Positions 24,059 through 37,800 of a DNA stretch of 64,000 nucleotides are shown here, one piece after another (the stretch's first letter is position 1; each line of letters begins with the position of its first letter). The stretch is from Anseranas semipalmata (taxonomy: Eukaryota; Chordata; Aves; Anseriformes; Anseranatidae). A program made the translations under genes and the position numbers. The stretch is taken from the NCBI GenBank assembly GCA_013399115.1, contig VXAA01005253.1:62001-126000 (forward strand). The letters run 5' to 3'. Below the pieces are notes generated by a model. It made no database searches and was not told the origin of the DNA. It worked only from the letters and a program-made list of their open reading frames with translations.

Positions 24059-25048
24059 ACTGCCTTATAAATATATACAAAACCCACATTGTTAAACCAT
24101 AAAACCATAAAACCTAAAGAAAGCCAAACATACATAGCTTTGCATGTACAATGTAATGATGACATGCAGATAAATATCATGAGGGGAATAAAAAAACATA
24201 ATAACAGATAACACCACGGTGATGGAAATAATAGGGAAATGCTATTATGAAGACCAACACACATGAAACAAACCAAGATAGGGTTTAAGCATGCAATACC
24301 AATATTTGTCACAGTTCCTATTTCATCATTCAGCTTTGCTGGAGCGAATGATTTACAATAATACAACAAGAAACAAAAGATCCGGTCTGCAGAGGCAAAG
24401 CTGAGTCTAACATAAAAATATTTTTGCTATGTTTATTTTGCAATTATCCCACTGACAGGCAGTGCCAAGAGCTGGAGAGCTTTTGTCATTGCATTCATTT
24501 CGAAGCCTATTTAAAATAGTCAGCAAGTCTGCAATACTTCATAAATGAACACATAGAAGGTTAAGCACAACTGACTTTTTGTCTCTATTTTATTTAACAG
24601 AAGCAACACATTCTGGGGTGAGAAGGAGAGAAAGTCCAAGGAAAACCCGCATTTCTCAAATGACATTGTTCATAATTTAACCAAAACAATATGATACGTA
24701 AATGTCATGAAATTTGTGCATATTCAGCTCTCTGAAGAGATCAGCCCCTTCTTAAATAATGGAAAGAAAAATAATGAATACTACCTTCAGTGAAACACTC
24801 TTCAACTTCTGGCTTTCTCTGTTACAGACAAAAAGTTTTCTGTACGCTATCATCACTATTTTTCCTGACAGTAGAACACTCAGTTATTCCAAAATTTGGT
24901 TACAAGCACCATGAATGTAAACAATAAAAACCTTCATTTCTAGTTAAGTATCAGTAAACAGAACAGAAATACTTGGAGACAGAAACAATAGAGACACCAT
25001 AAATTCAGAGTCTGTGGAAGTTCATTTGGCTTTCTTCCTGTTAGGATT
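24059..25048. other. AT-rich intergenic DNA
   Basis: About 1 kb of unique AT-rich sequence between the CR1 cluster and the second duplicated unit. No exon or repeat is recognised. Confidence 0.6.
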
Positions 25049-25203
25049 AATGGGATAAAATCTGGAGTTTAGACATTTGTGGAGCTGCAGGTTAATACCA
25101 CACATGAGCCTCAAGACTGACACTTGAGCTATCCTGTGCTTGTTTGTAGACTTCCAATACCAGTGCTTCCTGCCGTGTCAGGAGATGGCCCCCAGATGTG
25201 CTG
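25049..25203 (+). repeat. Duplicated unit, copy 2
   Basis: Second copy of the unit at 22578-22740, same orientation, starts 2471 bp apart. It is about 8 bp shorter because of the divergent patch after CAGTGCTTC. Its flanks are not CR1-like, so the duplicated piece was copied without its CR1 neighbours. Confidence 0.9.
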
Positions 25204-26324
25204 AGCTCCTTCCTGCAGAGGCACACGCTAGGCTGAAAGACATTTCAAAGCCTCCTCTTCATTAAAATCCCCAATGAGTTTTTGTCAAGAGCTTGAGTGT
25301 TGGCCTGATTCCAGGGTCTAACAGACATGTCAGCTGAAAACAGCTCTCTGAAGACTTATTTCATGTTCAGATCAAATGTTATCTGTGTTATTAAAATATT
25401 TTGAAAAGACTTTTTTTCCTCTTCCAAATAATGAATACGAAAATTTTAACAGATTTGAACCAACCTTATACTGTTGATTGTCATATCTGGAAGCAGCTAA
25501 TGTTGATAAAATGGCAGTCCAATAAATATACAATGCTATTTCATCATTTATTTTTGCACTACCACAAATATGACAGATAATAATGAGCCATAATTGCAAA
25601 CCTGTGGAGCCTGGCTGTCCTGGGCACTGCTGCTCACACAGTGATTTTCAAGCTGCTTGAAAACACTGCTGGCTGACCTCCTAGTGTTTTACACATATTC
25701 TGACTATAGGGCAGGTAAACACATGCATACCACAACGAATCCTTCATTGGTGCTATTTCTGGTCCCAGACATTTCTTAAGAAAACGATTTACCAAAAACT
25801 GCAGTAAACCTGAACAGTTGTAATGGCAGGAGAAGGCTGATAATCTCCTACGCTCTTAGAGAGGAACAGAATTTCCTATTTATACATCGTATTTAGCACA
25901 GAAGACAAGCCTACCTCTGGCAGATGCTACGATAGCATCTCACGAAGAAGAGACTTGGACTTCAGCCTGATGCCTCCTTCTCTGTGAGGAGAAAATGACA
26001 GCAAAAGGAAAAAGCCTTAAGGAGTAGTATCCCGGCTCTGACAATCCCTCTGGCCTCTTCTGGATTTGGGGTACAAGTTTAAGGGAATTCCCCCTCTTCC
26101 TCTATAAACCTGTGTTCAGCTTCCCTCAGACTTTCTTCCAGAATTGTTTGTACAGACTGTGCATTTACTTAAATCATTACAATGGGCCAGGGGAGCTGTT
26201 CCACTTTTTGTAACTATTATTTAGAGTAATGTATGTTAATTTATATTTATTTTTTTTCAAGCAGCAATTCTTCTGAGTAAAACTGCCTAGTAATATAACA
26301 AACATTTTTCTCCACAAATGCGTT
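25204..26324. other. Intergenic DNA downstream of FAM124A
   Basis: AT-rich unique sequence between the duplicated unit and the possible 3' end of FAM124A. Nothing recognised. Confidence 0.55.
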
Positions 26325-27703
26325 TTTATTCAATGTCATCATGGTAGGTCGTCAGCATGTGCACCTGTATATAGATTACATACAGCATTAAACATACACC
26401 TTCTAACAGCCATTTTCCTACTGGCTAAACCAAAATTGCAATCAGTTCCACTTCTCTCTGGCACAAAAGCAAGTTTTCAGAACATGTATGATGCAATCTA
26501 TAAATCTGACTTAAATCCTGGTGAAGGTACTTAGCTGTCATATTAATAGCTTTTTACTTACAATTTATTCTTTTTTTTTTTTTTTTGAAATGCCAATTTA
26601 ATTGGAGCAAAACAGGTTATCAAGAATGTGCATTTTAAAAACATCACTTGAAAATCCAGTAAAATCTGACTTGTTTTCCTTTTGGATAGATTTATTTGAG
26701 AGAAAATTTATTTTACCCCCAAACAAGTATGCTTGCACTGGAAGTACGAAGAATACATTTTTGCATCAATTATTTTTAACAGAAAATAACAACCCCTAAA
26801 AAAACTGGGAGTGGCTATATATTCAGGACTAGTGGTGTAGCAATATATAAAAACACTGGGTTATCTTTCTTGAGTTGCATTCCAAAAAGGTAAACTCTGT
26901 ATTGCCTGAGTTGGAAGTAGTAAACTTTGTTTACTTAGGTTAACACTGACTACGCAAGTGATTCAGACTACAGCCCCAGCTGGAAAGAATGGGCTTCATT
27001 CCTTCATTCATTCTCCCATGTGGAGATGGGCAGAAAATGTTCTGTAAGGTTTCTTGTTTGGCACTTTCCATTCCCTGGACTGTCAAAGTAAAGAGATCCA
27101 TGGAGATTCCTCTTCCTTGTGGAAGAAATGGAGCTTCTTCCCCCCTCAGTACTGTAAACTCTCAGAGGTTAGAAGGAACCATGTGTGTCCCCACTGGAAG
27201 CTTCTTGTCTGAGCCTACTGGAGACATGCTACTGGGACCTGCTGTCCGTAGAGTTGCCTTTGGAACTTGTAAAAGGGAACGAAGATCCCTTTCTCCTCCC
27301 ATCTTTCCCAAGCTAAGAGATTTTCTCAGAAAAGCTGAAGCAGTTTGATGTCACAAATTACTCTCCAGTTTCTGCCAAAGAAAATTGGATTATTATACAC
27401 CTTTTTCTGGAATTTCCACCAGTCCAAGGGTCAGTCATATAAACCATCCGCCTTGCACTGCCACGGACAAGCCTCTGTACAGATCACTGCCTCCATTACA
27501 GAGGGATTGGGCACCAGCTCAGACTGCTTTAGGGTACATAGTTTGGGGACACCCATCTCTGAGGGATCTGAGAGCTTTCATCAAATATTTTGCATGCTCT
27601 GCTGCATCACCTTCTCCTCTGCGAGGAAATTTTAGTAAGCTCAAACTAGGCCCACTGTGGTCATCACAAGAAGAACACATTTGTCCTGGAAGACAGAGAA
27701 ACC
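26325..27703 (-). other. FAM124A: Probable FAM124A 3' UTR with several polyadenylation signals
   Basis: Downstream of the FAM124A stop on the minus strand, AATAAA hexamers occur at 26712-26707, 26696-26691, 26569-26564 and 26330-26325. None is seen closer to the stop, so a 3' UTR of about 1.0-1.4 kb is likely. Which site is used cannot be told. Confidence 0.45.
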
Positions 27704-28507
27704 TCAGATGTAAAATTCCTCTTCATTAGTGGGTGAAGCTGGGCAAATGCTACCATGATCATCCAGAGAACAAGGGGCTGCTCTTGAGGACTGTTTGGGC
27801 TGCTTGGAGAGAGATGCCGACTTAAATGAGCTGGAAGACCATTCAGAGAGGGAAGGCAGTGAACCATCCACAGGCTCGAAGGTATTGCACATGACAGATA
27901 CAGGCCTTCCACTGGTAGCAGCCTGTGTGGTCATGCTGAGAGTTTGCTTCTGTGGGGGAAGAGAGGCTTCCAAGTCACTGCAAAATCCATTAAGGGCAGA
28001 GTATGCCGAGACCACAGACAGGTCTGAGAAGGACAGCTTCCTCCCCGTGTCTACGTCAGTCTCCTGTGCACCCTCCAAATCATCAATGTTAAGCCTGGGG
28101 CTGCATCTCCACATTTTCAACCTGGTTGCAGATGATCCGGTATTTAAAAATTGAAATGGTTCACTGAAATTAACAGTCTCTGAGGCTGAGGAGGTGCTCA
28201 CTGTGGGCAAGCAGAACAGAGACTTGCTTCGCTGAAATGACCATGAAATGCTGGAAGCACTGCTGGATCTGCGTGTGAAGTCTCCTCGATCACTGTGTCT
28301 CAAGTCCTGCTGGGAGAAACCAAGATAATGACCAAGGCCGTTTGTGTGATGTACCTTGCTTAGACTTGTTTCTTTTGGTTGTTCAGGGACAGATTGGTGG
28401 CTCTGAGGAAGAAAGCCTGGCAAAGTGGTGAAGTGGGAATCTGTTGACACAGATGGATATGGTTGCTTGTTCTGCTTTGCAGACTTCCTACACCAACTGC
28501 GTGCTTG
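27704..28507 (-). CDS. FAM124A: FAM124A, last coding exon
   Basis: Seen: after an acceptor with a good polypyrimidine tract (CTCTCCTGCTGCAG, AG at 28509-28508) the minus strand is open for 267 codons and ends NEEEFYI with TGA at 27706-27704. The exon starts in phase 0 (QARSWCRKS), joining exactly to the previous exon ending ILLQ. The sequence is a low-complexity tail rich in Ser, Thr, Pro and Gln, including RRSSSASSISWSF and RKLSFSDLS, which look like basophilic or proline-free phosphorylation-type serine clusters. It also has an acidic C-terminus. A folded domain is not evident here. The family (FAM124A/FAM124B) has no established biochemical role. Antisense open frames over this exon are shadows. 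Confidence 0.95.
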   Translation of the reverse strand, partial: QARSWCRKSAKQNKQPYPSVSTDSHFTTLPGFLPQSHQSVPEQPKETSLSKVHHTNGLGHYLGFSQQDLRHSDRGDFTRRSSSASSISWSFQRSKSLFCLPTVSTSSASETVNFSEPFQFLNTGSSATRLKMWRCSPRLNIDDLEGAQETDVDTGRKLSFSDLSVVSAYSALNGFCSDLEASLPPQKQTLSMTTQAATSGRPVSVMCNTFEPVDGSLPSLSEWSSSSFKSASLSKQPKQSSRAAPCSLDDHGSICPASPTNEEEFYI

Positions 28508-31502
28508 CTGCAGCAGGAGAGGGGGAAAAGAAGATCATATTAATACACAGTTGGCAGTCTTACAACCGTAAGTCTCCGTTGCTGAGTTGTTACTGCAAAT
28601 AATTATGAAGCAGACTTCATTCAGTATGCTCACAGCAAATGTTTCACTTCAATAACAAAGAGAAATCACCCTGCCAAAATCCCAAATATTTACATAAGGA
28701 GCCTTGAAGACAACAAGAATAAATGGTAGAGGAGTCCTGCCTTGTGGGCTGAATTACACTAGCTTGAAATCCTCACTTACTATTGGGTTGTTCAGATTCA
28801 TTCATATTCTGCCTTCGAACATTACTGCCCTAGTGACAGCTAAAGAACAAAAATGAAAAAACGGGAGATGCATGATACTACCATTCTTATTTCTCATTTC
28901 TTCCTTACTGTGGTGCAGATGTTTTTATTTTTTCCTCTGAGACATCAGAAAGCCTTTAGCAAGCAACTCATTCTCTGTCATCTCAATGGGAATATACTGC
29001 TTCTTTCAACTGTCTCATTTTCTCTTTCACATCCTGTTAGCTGAGTAGTGTGCTCCAGAATCCACTTGCTCTATAAACAAGCTCCTAAGGACATTAAGGA
29101 CAGCTTTAGACACCTAATTTGCTTTAGACACCTAGAAAGAAGAAACCTGATGGTTATGATCTGAATCTGGGCCTAAATCTCACCCCTCAAGCCAGATTCA
29201 GTTGTCTACCTGCCAGATACTTGAGCATTTGCAGAGGGATAGCAGCTATTACAAATGGGGAGACAATGTCCTCAAGAAGCAGCTGGAGGCCAGGTGGCCT
29301 TCATATGGGATTAGACACTGATGTGTGAATAACTAAACTGATCCCCTAGTGCCTGAGCATTCATAACTTTTTTCATCATCCCACTTATCTAAGCAAAGCT
29401 TTTAGAAGTTTGCATTTTAAAATTTTCATTTTAGATTCTTCTTACTACAATTTCTCACATAATACAAAATGCTAGATTTCCATCCCCAAAAGGAGAGGAA
29501 CTAATGGGAAAAAGTGCAAGAACATACTCTTGAAAATAAACAATAATCTCAGCTATAGGACTTGACAGTCAGAAACAACAGAGGAGAAAGAATTAGGGAC
29601 CTTGGTTACTATGTGCTATTAAAGAGACAAGGCTGTTAGAAACATGATTCTGGGCAGTCTCAAGTTAGTTAAAAAAGTATTCATGGACTGCACACAACAC
29701 TGGTAAGGCCTCAGCTGGAATGCTGCACATGCCTTAAATCACCACTACATGAAAAAGAATAAATTCAAACCGCAAAAACAGCCACAAGAAAAAAAAATAA
29801 GATGAACTATCCATTAAGAAACACATACTACATACTAATAAAAGGCTTCTAATCACAAAAGAAGTAGTAGAGCCTTCTGGGGCAAGTAATGGATAAAGAT
29901 GGAGCTTGATCATTTTACAAAATAGATTACATGACATGACAGAAAGGGATGAGACCTGGCAGCCAAGGAGGTCTATATACCCTTTCTCTAAAAGAACTCC
30001 ACACATTGTTGCTTCTAACATCTTGCTAGTGCACATCATATTGTCTTAGTGACCCAGATCTGTCACAACCATCTTCTCTTTTTTGTTGCAGTGATTTCAC
30101 AGGCAAAAAAAAATTCATGTCTGTAAAAAATTTTTGCTCGTTTGTGATTGCCTAGCTAGAGGTGATTTATAGGACAGTCAATCATTAGGAATTCACTTAG
30201 GCATTGTAGATGAATATATATATATACCAATGTATCCATAATGAGGTATGTTAATCCATAACCTATTTCTGTATAATAAAATAAGCTGTTTTCTTTAATG
30301 CCATAAAAAATTAAATGAATTCATGAGTAAATTAACCACAGTACCATAGCAGTTTGATAAACTGATACCGGAACAAGAGTGCAAAAGAATCAAATAAAAT
30401 GAGTTAAATTGTCAACAAAACATTACCAGAAGTCGTTAGATGTTTATATGCAACATTATTTTATTTATGCAATTGGTGAGTTAATTCATTCAAGAAATTA
30501 CTCAACCAGATAAAAGACTTGTGTCCATGAAGAAAATACCAGTTGTTTCTTAACTGAAGACACTTCTGGGTAACCCAGAAATAATAATATGACATCCTGA
30601 AAATATAAAACAGATCACCCCACTCTGATGAATTTGTACAAGAAAGCACTCCTCGTTATATTGCTGGTTGCGCTAACCAAGGGTAATCCTTTTTCCTGTG
30701 CAGTAGCTCTGATATTGGATATACTCGGGGAATCAGTCACTACTCTTGATGAATCAACAGAAGTACCACATGCCACATGCTGCTCCTACCTGAACGAGAG
30801 AAGATCATGGACTGCCTGACCATGGCATGGTTCCATGCTATGTCTTTGTGCTTTAGCAGACTTTGTTGATAATAGAGCTGATTAGGCATCTAAAGAAACC
30901 AAGGATGCAAGCAAGTGCAGTCTTTTTGTTTGTGAAAGGGTAAGGCCTGGGGGACCACAAGCACTGGTAATCACTCGGACAAAACTACGTGGAAACACAA
31001 GGCTTTTGGGGACAGACCTGACACTTGCACGGGGGAGGTGGGCAGTATGAAAGCTTTGCATTTACCTTGAGCAGACCATACCAGCTGTCCATATATGTAA
31101 AACAGAGCCCACAGATATCATGGGTAGGATTTAATTGTCCAGTTAACACAGTCAGTGCTGTCTGGAGAGCAATTCAGTTTTCCCCAAAGGAGATTGCTGC
31201 ATCGGGTTAGCTGAATTACTCTGTAGATCCTTGGGCTGTTGTGAGTACATACCCATTGACCACAATGAGAACAGAGACTGTACCCCCACGAAAATGTCTG
31301 CAGTTATACACCAGTTGTAGGTGTCAACAATCAGGAGCCGAACCCAAATCCTGCAGAGATAACTCCCATGTGTTCATTTTGATTTGGTATGTATGGGAAA
31401 TATTCTGCATACCAGTAAGAGTCTCATGCATTTAAACAATGGTAATAATTTGTTATCCTTATTTATTGTCATAGCATACACCTCATTGCTCTCTAATACT
31501 TC
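28508..31502 (-). other. FAM124A: FAM124A intron before last exon, right-hand part A
   Basis: Start of the 11.2-kb intron between the last two coding exons (28508-39689 in all). AT-rich. A phrase near 29640-29735 (GGTAAGGCCTCAGCTGGAAT) looks like diverged CR1. A short TA run occurs near 30214-30226. No other feature. Confidence 0.8.
29640..29735 (+). mobile_element. Possible diverged CR1 fragment
   Basis: The order 'gggcagtctcaag' then 'ACTGGTAAGGCCTCAGCTGG' and 'aatgctgcaca' resembles the CR1 segment normally reading tggtgaggcctcacctggaatactg. Too short and diverged to be firm. Confidence 0.4.
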
Positions 31503-31845
31503 CTGAGGAGGGGAAGTGAAGAGGGAGGTGCCGGTCTCTTCTCCCTGGAACCGATGGCAGGACACACGGGAATGTCACAAAGCTGCACCAGGGGAGGTTC
31601 AGAATGGACATTAGGAAACATTTTTTTACTGTAAGGGTGATCAGACACTGGAACAGGCTTCCTAGTGTGATGGTTGGTGCCCTATGCCTGTCAGTGTTCA
31701 AGAGGCATTTGGACAATGCCTCAATAATATGCTTTAACTTTTGGTTAGCCCTGAAGATGTCTGTCAGGCAGACTAGCTGATCTTTGAAAGTCCCTTCCAA
31801 CTGAACTATTCTATTCTATTCCAGTCTATTCTTGTCTATTCTTTG
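31503..31845 (+). mobile_element. CR1 LINE 3' end, well preserved
   Basis: A 5'-truncated CR1 in plus orientation, inside a FAM124A intron and antisense to the gene. It has intact-looking CR1 3' phrases (GAGGGAGGTGCCGGTCTCTT, AGCTGCACCAGGGGAGGTTC, GGTGATCAGACACTGGAACA, TTCAAGAGGCATTTGGACAA) and ends with TCCCTTCCAACTGAACTATT followed by an ATTCT pentamer array to about 31845. Its low divergence suggests the youngest CR1 insertion in the window. Confidence 0.95.
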
Positions 31846-34800
31846 ACATGCGTTCCACAGAATAAGTAATTTATTTGGTCGCTCAAGAATTTCAAGAAAT
31901 ATCAAGAATTTCAGTGCCCGGGAATGTTCCTGGGCATGTTTAATTTATTAATACAGCTAAAGTCTTAACCAATTTGGGAATAAAACACAGACATAAGAAT
32001 AGCTGTTTTGAGCTCTTTCTAATATTTACATGTACTGCAGGTAGAGTGTCAGAAACTCCATCTCATGAAATACTAGTGAAAAAGATTACAGTGTAATCCT
32101 GTATTGTAGGGAACTGGATTATGTGGACTAATAAAACTTTTCTATATCTATGTTCTGAGGCTTGTCAGAGATTACAGAGAGGATTCGATGATTTAACAAG
32201 GATTCAAACTCAGGCAAAACTAGCTCCTAGCCCTGAGCCAAGCCCATTGACTGTGCTCCTTCCTACTACCCCGGCACTGCATATGGATGTTCATGTGATG
32301 GGTCCTCTTTGTTTTAGCTGTACAGTGCATGACAGATCCAGAAAGTTTAACAACCAAACCAGATTTCCTTGTGTTCACAGGAAAAACAAGGCCCTGCAAA
32401 TGGGAGATGCTCATCTTCTGCTGCCCTTTGGGCCTTGTGGGGCTGGAAACAGCAAGACCTACTTCTGTGTCATGCACTTTCAAGTGCTCTTCAGCCTTCT
32501 CCCTGCTCTTCAGCTCTTCCCTTGGCTTTTCATTCCCGTGGGCTGTATTTTTTCTGAATTCTTTCCTTTATTTAAGTCCCTATCTTCAGCCTTCTCCCCT
32601 TTTGCTTTCTGCATTGCCCACTACCATTGCGCCACAGCCTGACCCAGCTGCCTGCATCAGGAACAAGCACGGCAGAGGGCTGGTGAAGGGATCAGCCATC
32701 TGTGACAACAAAGACTTGATCTAAATGGATGTGCCACCAACACAGCTTCCCCACACCAGGAAAGTTGGTTTTGATAAGGAGTCCAAATACAGGGAGAGAG
32801 ATCTGCCAAACCCTGCCACAAATACGTGTATCAAAACTGGCTGTGGATTGAATTGATTAGCTCTCTAACAGAACTGTTTTTTTCACCTAGAGCTAATCTG
32901 CTACTCATTTGTAATCTCTGCACAAATCTCTGTGAAACCAGGAGGGATTTAGAGTCTTTGTGCTTTACAATAGGTTGTAGAAGAATTTCATGACACGTAT
33001 CCAGGAATGCAATAAACAACCTGGGGTGAAAAAAAAAGGGTACTTTCAACTTCACATGGGCTGCCCATACTGGACAAGAAAAATCCACAAGCGCCTCTGT
33101 AGTCCATTTTCAGTTATCTGCATTTTAAGAAAAAGATCATAACTAGTCAAATGGTCAGTACTGCAATGACATCACCATTGCAAGCTCAGATTTTGCCAGC
33201 ATTGCTCAACAGGATCATGATGGTGTTTGTTTAATTGTATTCAAACCTGTGGGACTGATACAGAAATAAAGTTAAAAAAAAATCAACTGGAGAAAAAGTG
33301 CCAGATATTTTTATCACCATAAAAAGTCTTACTTGTATGGTATAATATATACAGAAGGGCAGAATATCAACAGGCAAAATCCACAAATGCAATTTAAAAT
33401 TGAATTGAACATATTTGAAAAGTAGCATATAATGTGTTTACAAAACTAGAATGGATGGGTGTATCCTAACACTAGATATTCCCTGTCAAGAGATTTTGCT
33501 GGATGTATAGAGTTATCAGAGATCCTACCATGCCATGAAAGATAACTACATTATTGGAGAAGACAGAGAGAAAGTACCTTGGGGTGAAGAAAAACAACTG
33601 AAAAATCACCTCCCGTTTGAATTAGTGACTGGCTCAGCTGTGTCCCCACCAAAACCAATCATTAGCACTAAGAAGACTCAAACACCTAAGGCACTAAAAG
33701 GAAAGGAAAAAAAATGCAAGATTTTGAAAACAGGAGGCCAGCATCAGACCTACAGATTAATTAATTCAGATGAAGGCACCTGCCTTGATTAAGTCAATTT
33801 TTGCCCCAAAAGAAATTTTTGTAAAGGTGACTTTATATGTCCTTGTTTGTCCTTTATGCTTTTCTTGCCTTTCTTCCTTTGCATTCAGGTCTGCTCTATC
33901 TTCACTATGAATTTAAGCAAGCTTGTAGCTCTTTTCTCACCTCCATTTTCCTCCTTGCAGACCAGTTGTCTGCAGAAGTGCCCTCTCTTTGCCTGTTTTG
34001 TCTTTCCTCTTCCCCTTCTCTGCTTCCTGGTTTACTTGCTTCTCTTTCTCTTATGTATGCTTAACTGCAGTGACTCAAGACTGCAATAGTGAGACTGTGC
34101 TTTCTTTCCTTTATTTCCCAGAGTTTGTAGTTAGTGATACCTTTGGGTAACAAGGAATAGATAATTTAACTGAATATAAGACCACACAGATACATTTATG
34201 TCGTCCAGTCTGACCTTGTGTTTATCATCTTACAGATAATCCATTTCTTTACTGAGCTTGCTGACACTTCAAGTGGACCAAAGCATTTTAGTTTTCTGAA
34301 ATTCAAGAGAGTAAATGCTGTATGCTTCGGGCAGAGCTGTAAGACACAGATGCCACAAAGCCCAAGGCCCCGAAAAGGAAGCAGATTGACTAATGCTCCT
34401 AGATTATTTACATGTTTTATCAAGACCATATGAATGTTGAATGACCACCAAAGCACCCAAAGTGAAAACTAAGGGAAGGATAATTAATACTGCTTTGTGT
34501 TGGAGAGAGGAAATGCAGACACAGACGAGGTCTAGCAGGGTTAAGAAGGTCAGCTGAAGTAAACATAGCCGTGACCACACTGATCTGTGTTCTGAATCTT
34601 TGAACAGAAACAGAAGTGGACCCTGAACCTCCAAGATCTGGTTCTCCTTGGCCAAGACAGGCTTGAGATGCAAACCATTCCTCATGCTACAGAGGAGAGT
34701 AAAATGTTTCCCTTAGTCTCTGGGGCTGGGAGAAGAAAAGGAAGAACTTTGTCCTAACCTCAGACCTGGTAATCAATTTGACCCATAGCAGCTCGGGAAT

Positions 34801-37800
34801 GCCCACCCCTGTTGCCCATATATCTGACACAGGGTATTTTCTGCATTTTCTGAGCCATCTTGTCCCCGTTCCTGGCTTCAGTTTTGGCCAATATCCAGTG
34901 CTCTGTGAGATGGCGCTACCTCTACTCCCTTCCCTCAGCCTAAAATACATTTCGTTATTTGTGTATCGTGGAAAATCTCTCTCCCTGATTTCTGCGTTCA
35001 TCTATCTTGAATATGAGGTTTGACTAGAACAAGGCTTTTCATGCAGACACACACATGTTTTAAGTAACCTGAGGAAAATAAAGGCACTTTTATTCTCCTC
35101 ATGGCCCCAGACAAAAGGGGGTGAAGAAATGAGCTCATGAGCCTCACAGACACCTGTATGTCCTCCACTGAATAAACAAAGAGGTTTTCAGCTATAAGCT
35201 TTTGCTTCCCTTTTCTGTATAACACATTTGCTGATGTCTGTGTAGGCTTGTAACCTTCATGCTGTTTCTCATCTTCAGGCACTTTGCACTGCAAATGCCT
35301 ATCACAGAATGCCTTCATGCATGCAGGTGGCATCCATCTGCACCCCCAGACTTACTTCTGGCAACTCCAAGGACATAGGCAACAATAACATACCGATTTT
35401 GTACATAAATGACTACAGTTGACCTGATGAAACCATTAGGGGTTGAATACCGCTCAACCATAGATGTATAATAGCCATTTTGTACACCGAGCGACGGAGA
35501 AATCTCTAAGGTAGCAGAGACCCGAGCTTGCAGGCAGCACAGTAGCAGGTTAATGAGATGTAATGATTGGGTCCACATGCAATGTTTTCTCAGAACCAAA
35601 GCTTCAGTTAATAAAGCATGTTTCCTGGATACGATTATACCGCTTGTGAACTCAAGATTATGGTTGCCCAGTATAGTGAGAAGAACATTGGCTGATTAAC
35701 TCAGCAAATTGGCTAAAAAGTCCCTCTAATTAAAAGGTATGATCAGTTAACATTTGCACTATTATTTCAATGATGCTTTGTAAAGCAACACTAGGCAGAA
35801 AATAGCCACCCCATAAACAGTATAGGGTCATTAGCACAATAAATAGCATAAAAGCCTTACAAAGCCAGATCTGACTACATTGCTTCAGGCAGGATTAGCA
35901 AAGACTTGTAGCAAACTACACATTTCTTGGGATTTTTTATTTATCTTGGCTTTTTGGCAATGTAGTCTGCTTTTTGGTACAGGAGATGGTGGAAGGGGAG
36001 GGATTTCAGCAAGAAATTGGTTATTACAGGGTGAATTAGGTGCCTGAACATAGGTGTTTGGTCCATTTTGGTACCTCTTAGGGTTGCCTGCCTGGCATTC
36101 CTGTAGGTCCTGAGTCTAATCTGTCAGAAGACCTCTTTTGGGTGTCTCAGGTACCCTTTGGCATGTAAAATGGCAGTAGATCTCATGCTTAAGGACTGAG
36201 TCACTACCTAGGTGAGATATTCATTGTCTGTTGTCTACCTTCCCCCCCCAAAGTATGTGTGCATCCCCACCCCATGCAGAGTATCTGGGAAATTCTGCCA
36301 AAATTATATTTTCCTGTACTTTCCCTACCCTACCCAAAGACATTCTCCTAATTTAAAGAATCCATCTGTGCACTTTCTTCTCTCTGCTCACTACTCCTTT
36401 CTTCCCAACTATGCATGGCCAAGCCAGCCCATCACTTATTAACCTCTACTGCTTCCCACATTACACTGCCAGGCATGCAAGTTCATTAGCAGCTCAGCTA
36501 TCTCTGTGGGGGTTATGTCCAGAGGCAAGCAGGAATTTGGACAAGATCTATAAAACTGGCAGTATATTCCATGTACCAGGGTATGGTATATTCTTAGCTA
36601 CAATATTTACATATTCTTCCCACTGTTCTCACAACAGCCCCTACAGCTCCTACTTCTGGGCTTAGCAGTGGTGAAGCAGCGTGGGTGTCTTCCCACAGGG
36701 TGCAGACATGCTCTTTAGTCTTGCTTACCACTTTGCCTTGGTTGGCATATAGGTGCACCCTTGGAGCTAACTTCCAGTGTGGAAAAGTTACTGTGACAAA
36801 ATAATTTTGAATGGCTTCCAAGCAAATGAAGGAATGAGGTCTATGATATTAAACAGACTTATTCTGCCCATGAATAACTTTATTTTCTCTTGCGCTGACT
36901 TTATCTATGCCCCTTGATAATCCAATTTGCAAAATGCAATTTTGAAGAACATGGATCAATTTGGCTGGCAAGTATCCCAGTCCCTGTAAGCACACAAGGA
37001 AAAACACAGAGGTCACATATTGTTAGTCATTATATGGAAGTATACTCCAATTTCAAACATTAATCACTGCGTGTTATTAACAAGGATATAAGTCTACCAA
37101 TTTGGGTATAATTGGTAATTTTACTCTGTAGAAAGTACAGTATCAATATGCAGTAAATAAAAAAATTCCAATGATTTCTAACCACTAACTGATGTGCAGG
37201 CTGAAAAATATGATGGTATCATTCTTTGGATTTGCATAATTGCAAAGAGGTGAAAGTTGTTACTAATGCTGTGGCATTGATAATATTGTTAATAGCACTA
37301 CTCTGTGAGAGTCCCGTATCTTGCTTTAAAGGGTAGACACTATAATTTGCTTTTAACTCAGAATGAGTTCGAAGAATATAAGGAGTCCATGGATCACCAA
37401 ATCAAATGCTTCCTATAACCCATGCCCCATCATACAATTCCTTTTCCTTAACTGAGCGGCCTGTCTCAAACTAAGGTCTTAACCTGTTCACACCTCCTGG
37501 GAGGCTTTTATGAAGTTGGCCATCAATGTGAACAACTGCCAACTTAAATCTGTTTATCGACAGCTTTTTGTTCCTGTGCCAGAAGAATCATTTAGGTGCA
37601 ACTGCCTTTTCCTGTTCCTGCTGTTCACCTGATATATTTTCAGAGCACAGAGCTCCCCTCAGGCTGACCTTGGCTAGGCTCCCATGGCCCTACTCCTTCA
37701 GTTTCCATTTGTAAGACAGTCTCTCTGTTCTGAACATGCTGGGAGCCCTTCCCTGCTCCTGCACCTCTCTGAAGCCTTTCTGGAGGCCAGGACTGAGCAC

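Noticed and set aside
27795..28154. Plus-strand open frame across the FAM124A last exon
   Set aside because: Antisense shadow of a well-supported minus-strand exon; the same holds for 40026-40286.
35600..36000. Retroviral LTR upstream of the 34.4-35.6 kb ORF run
   Set aside because: No matching second LTR, primer-binding site, or recognisable gag, pol or env sequence was seen.
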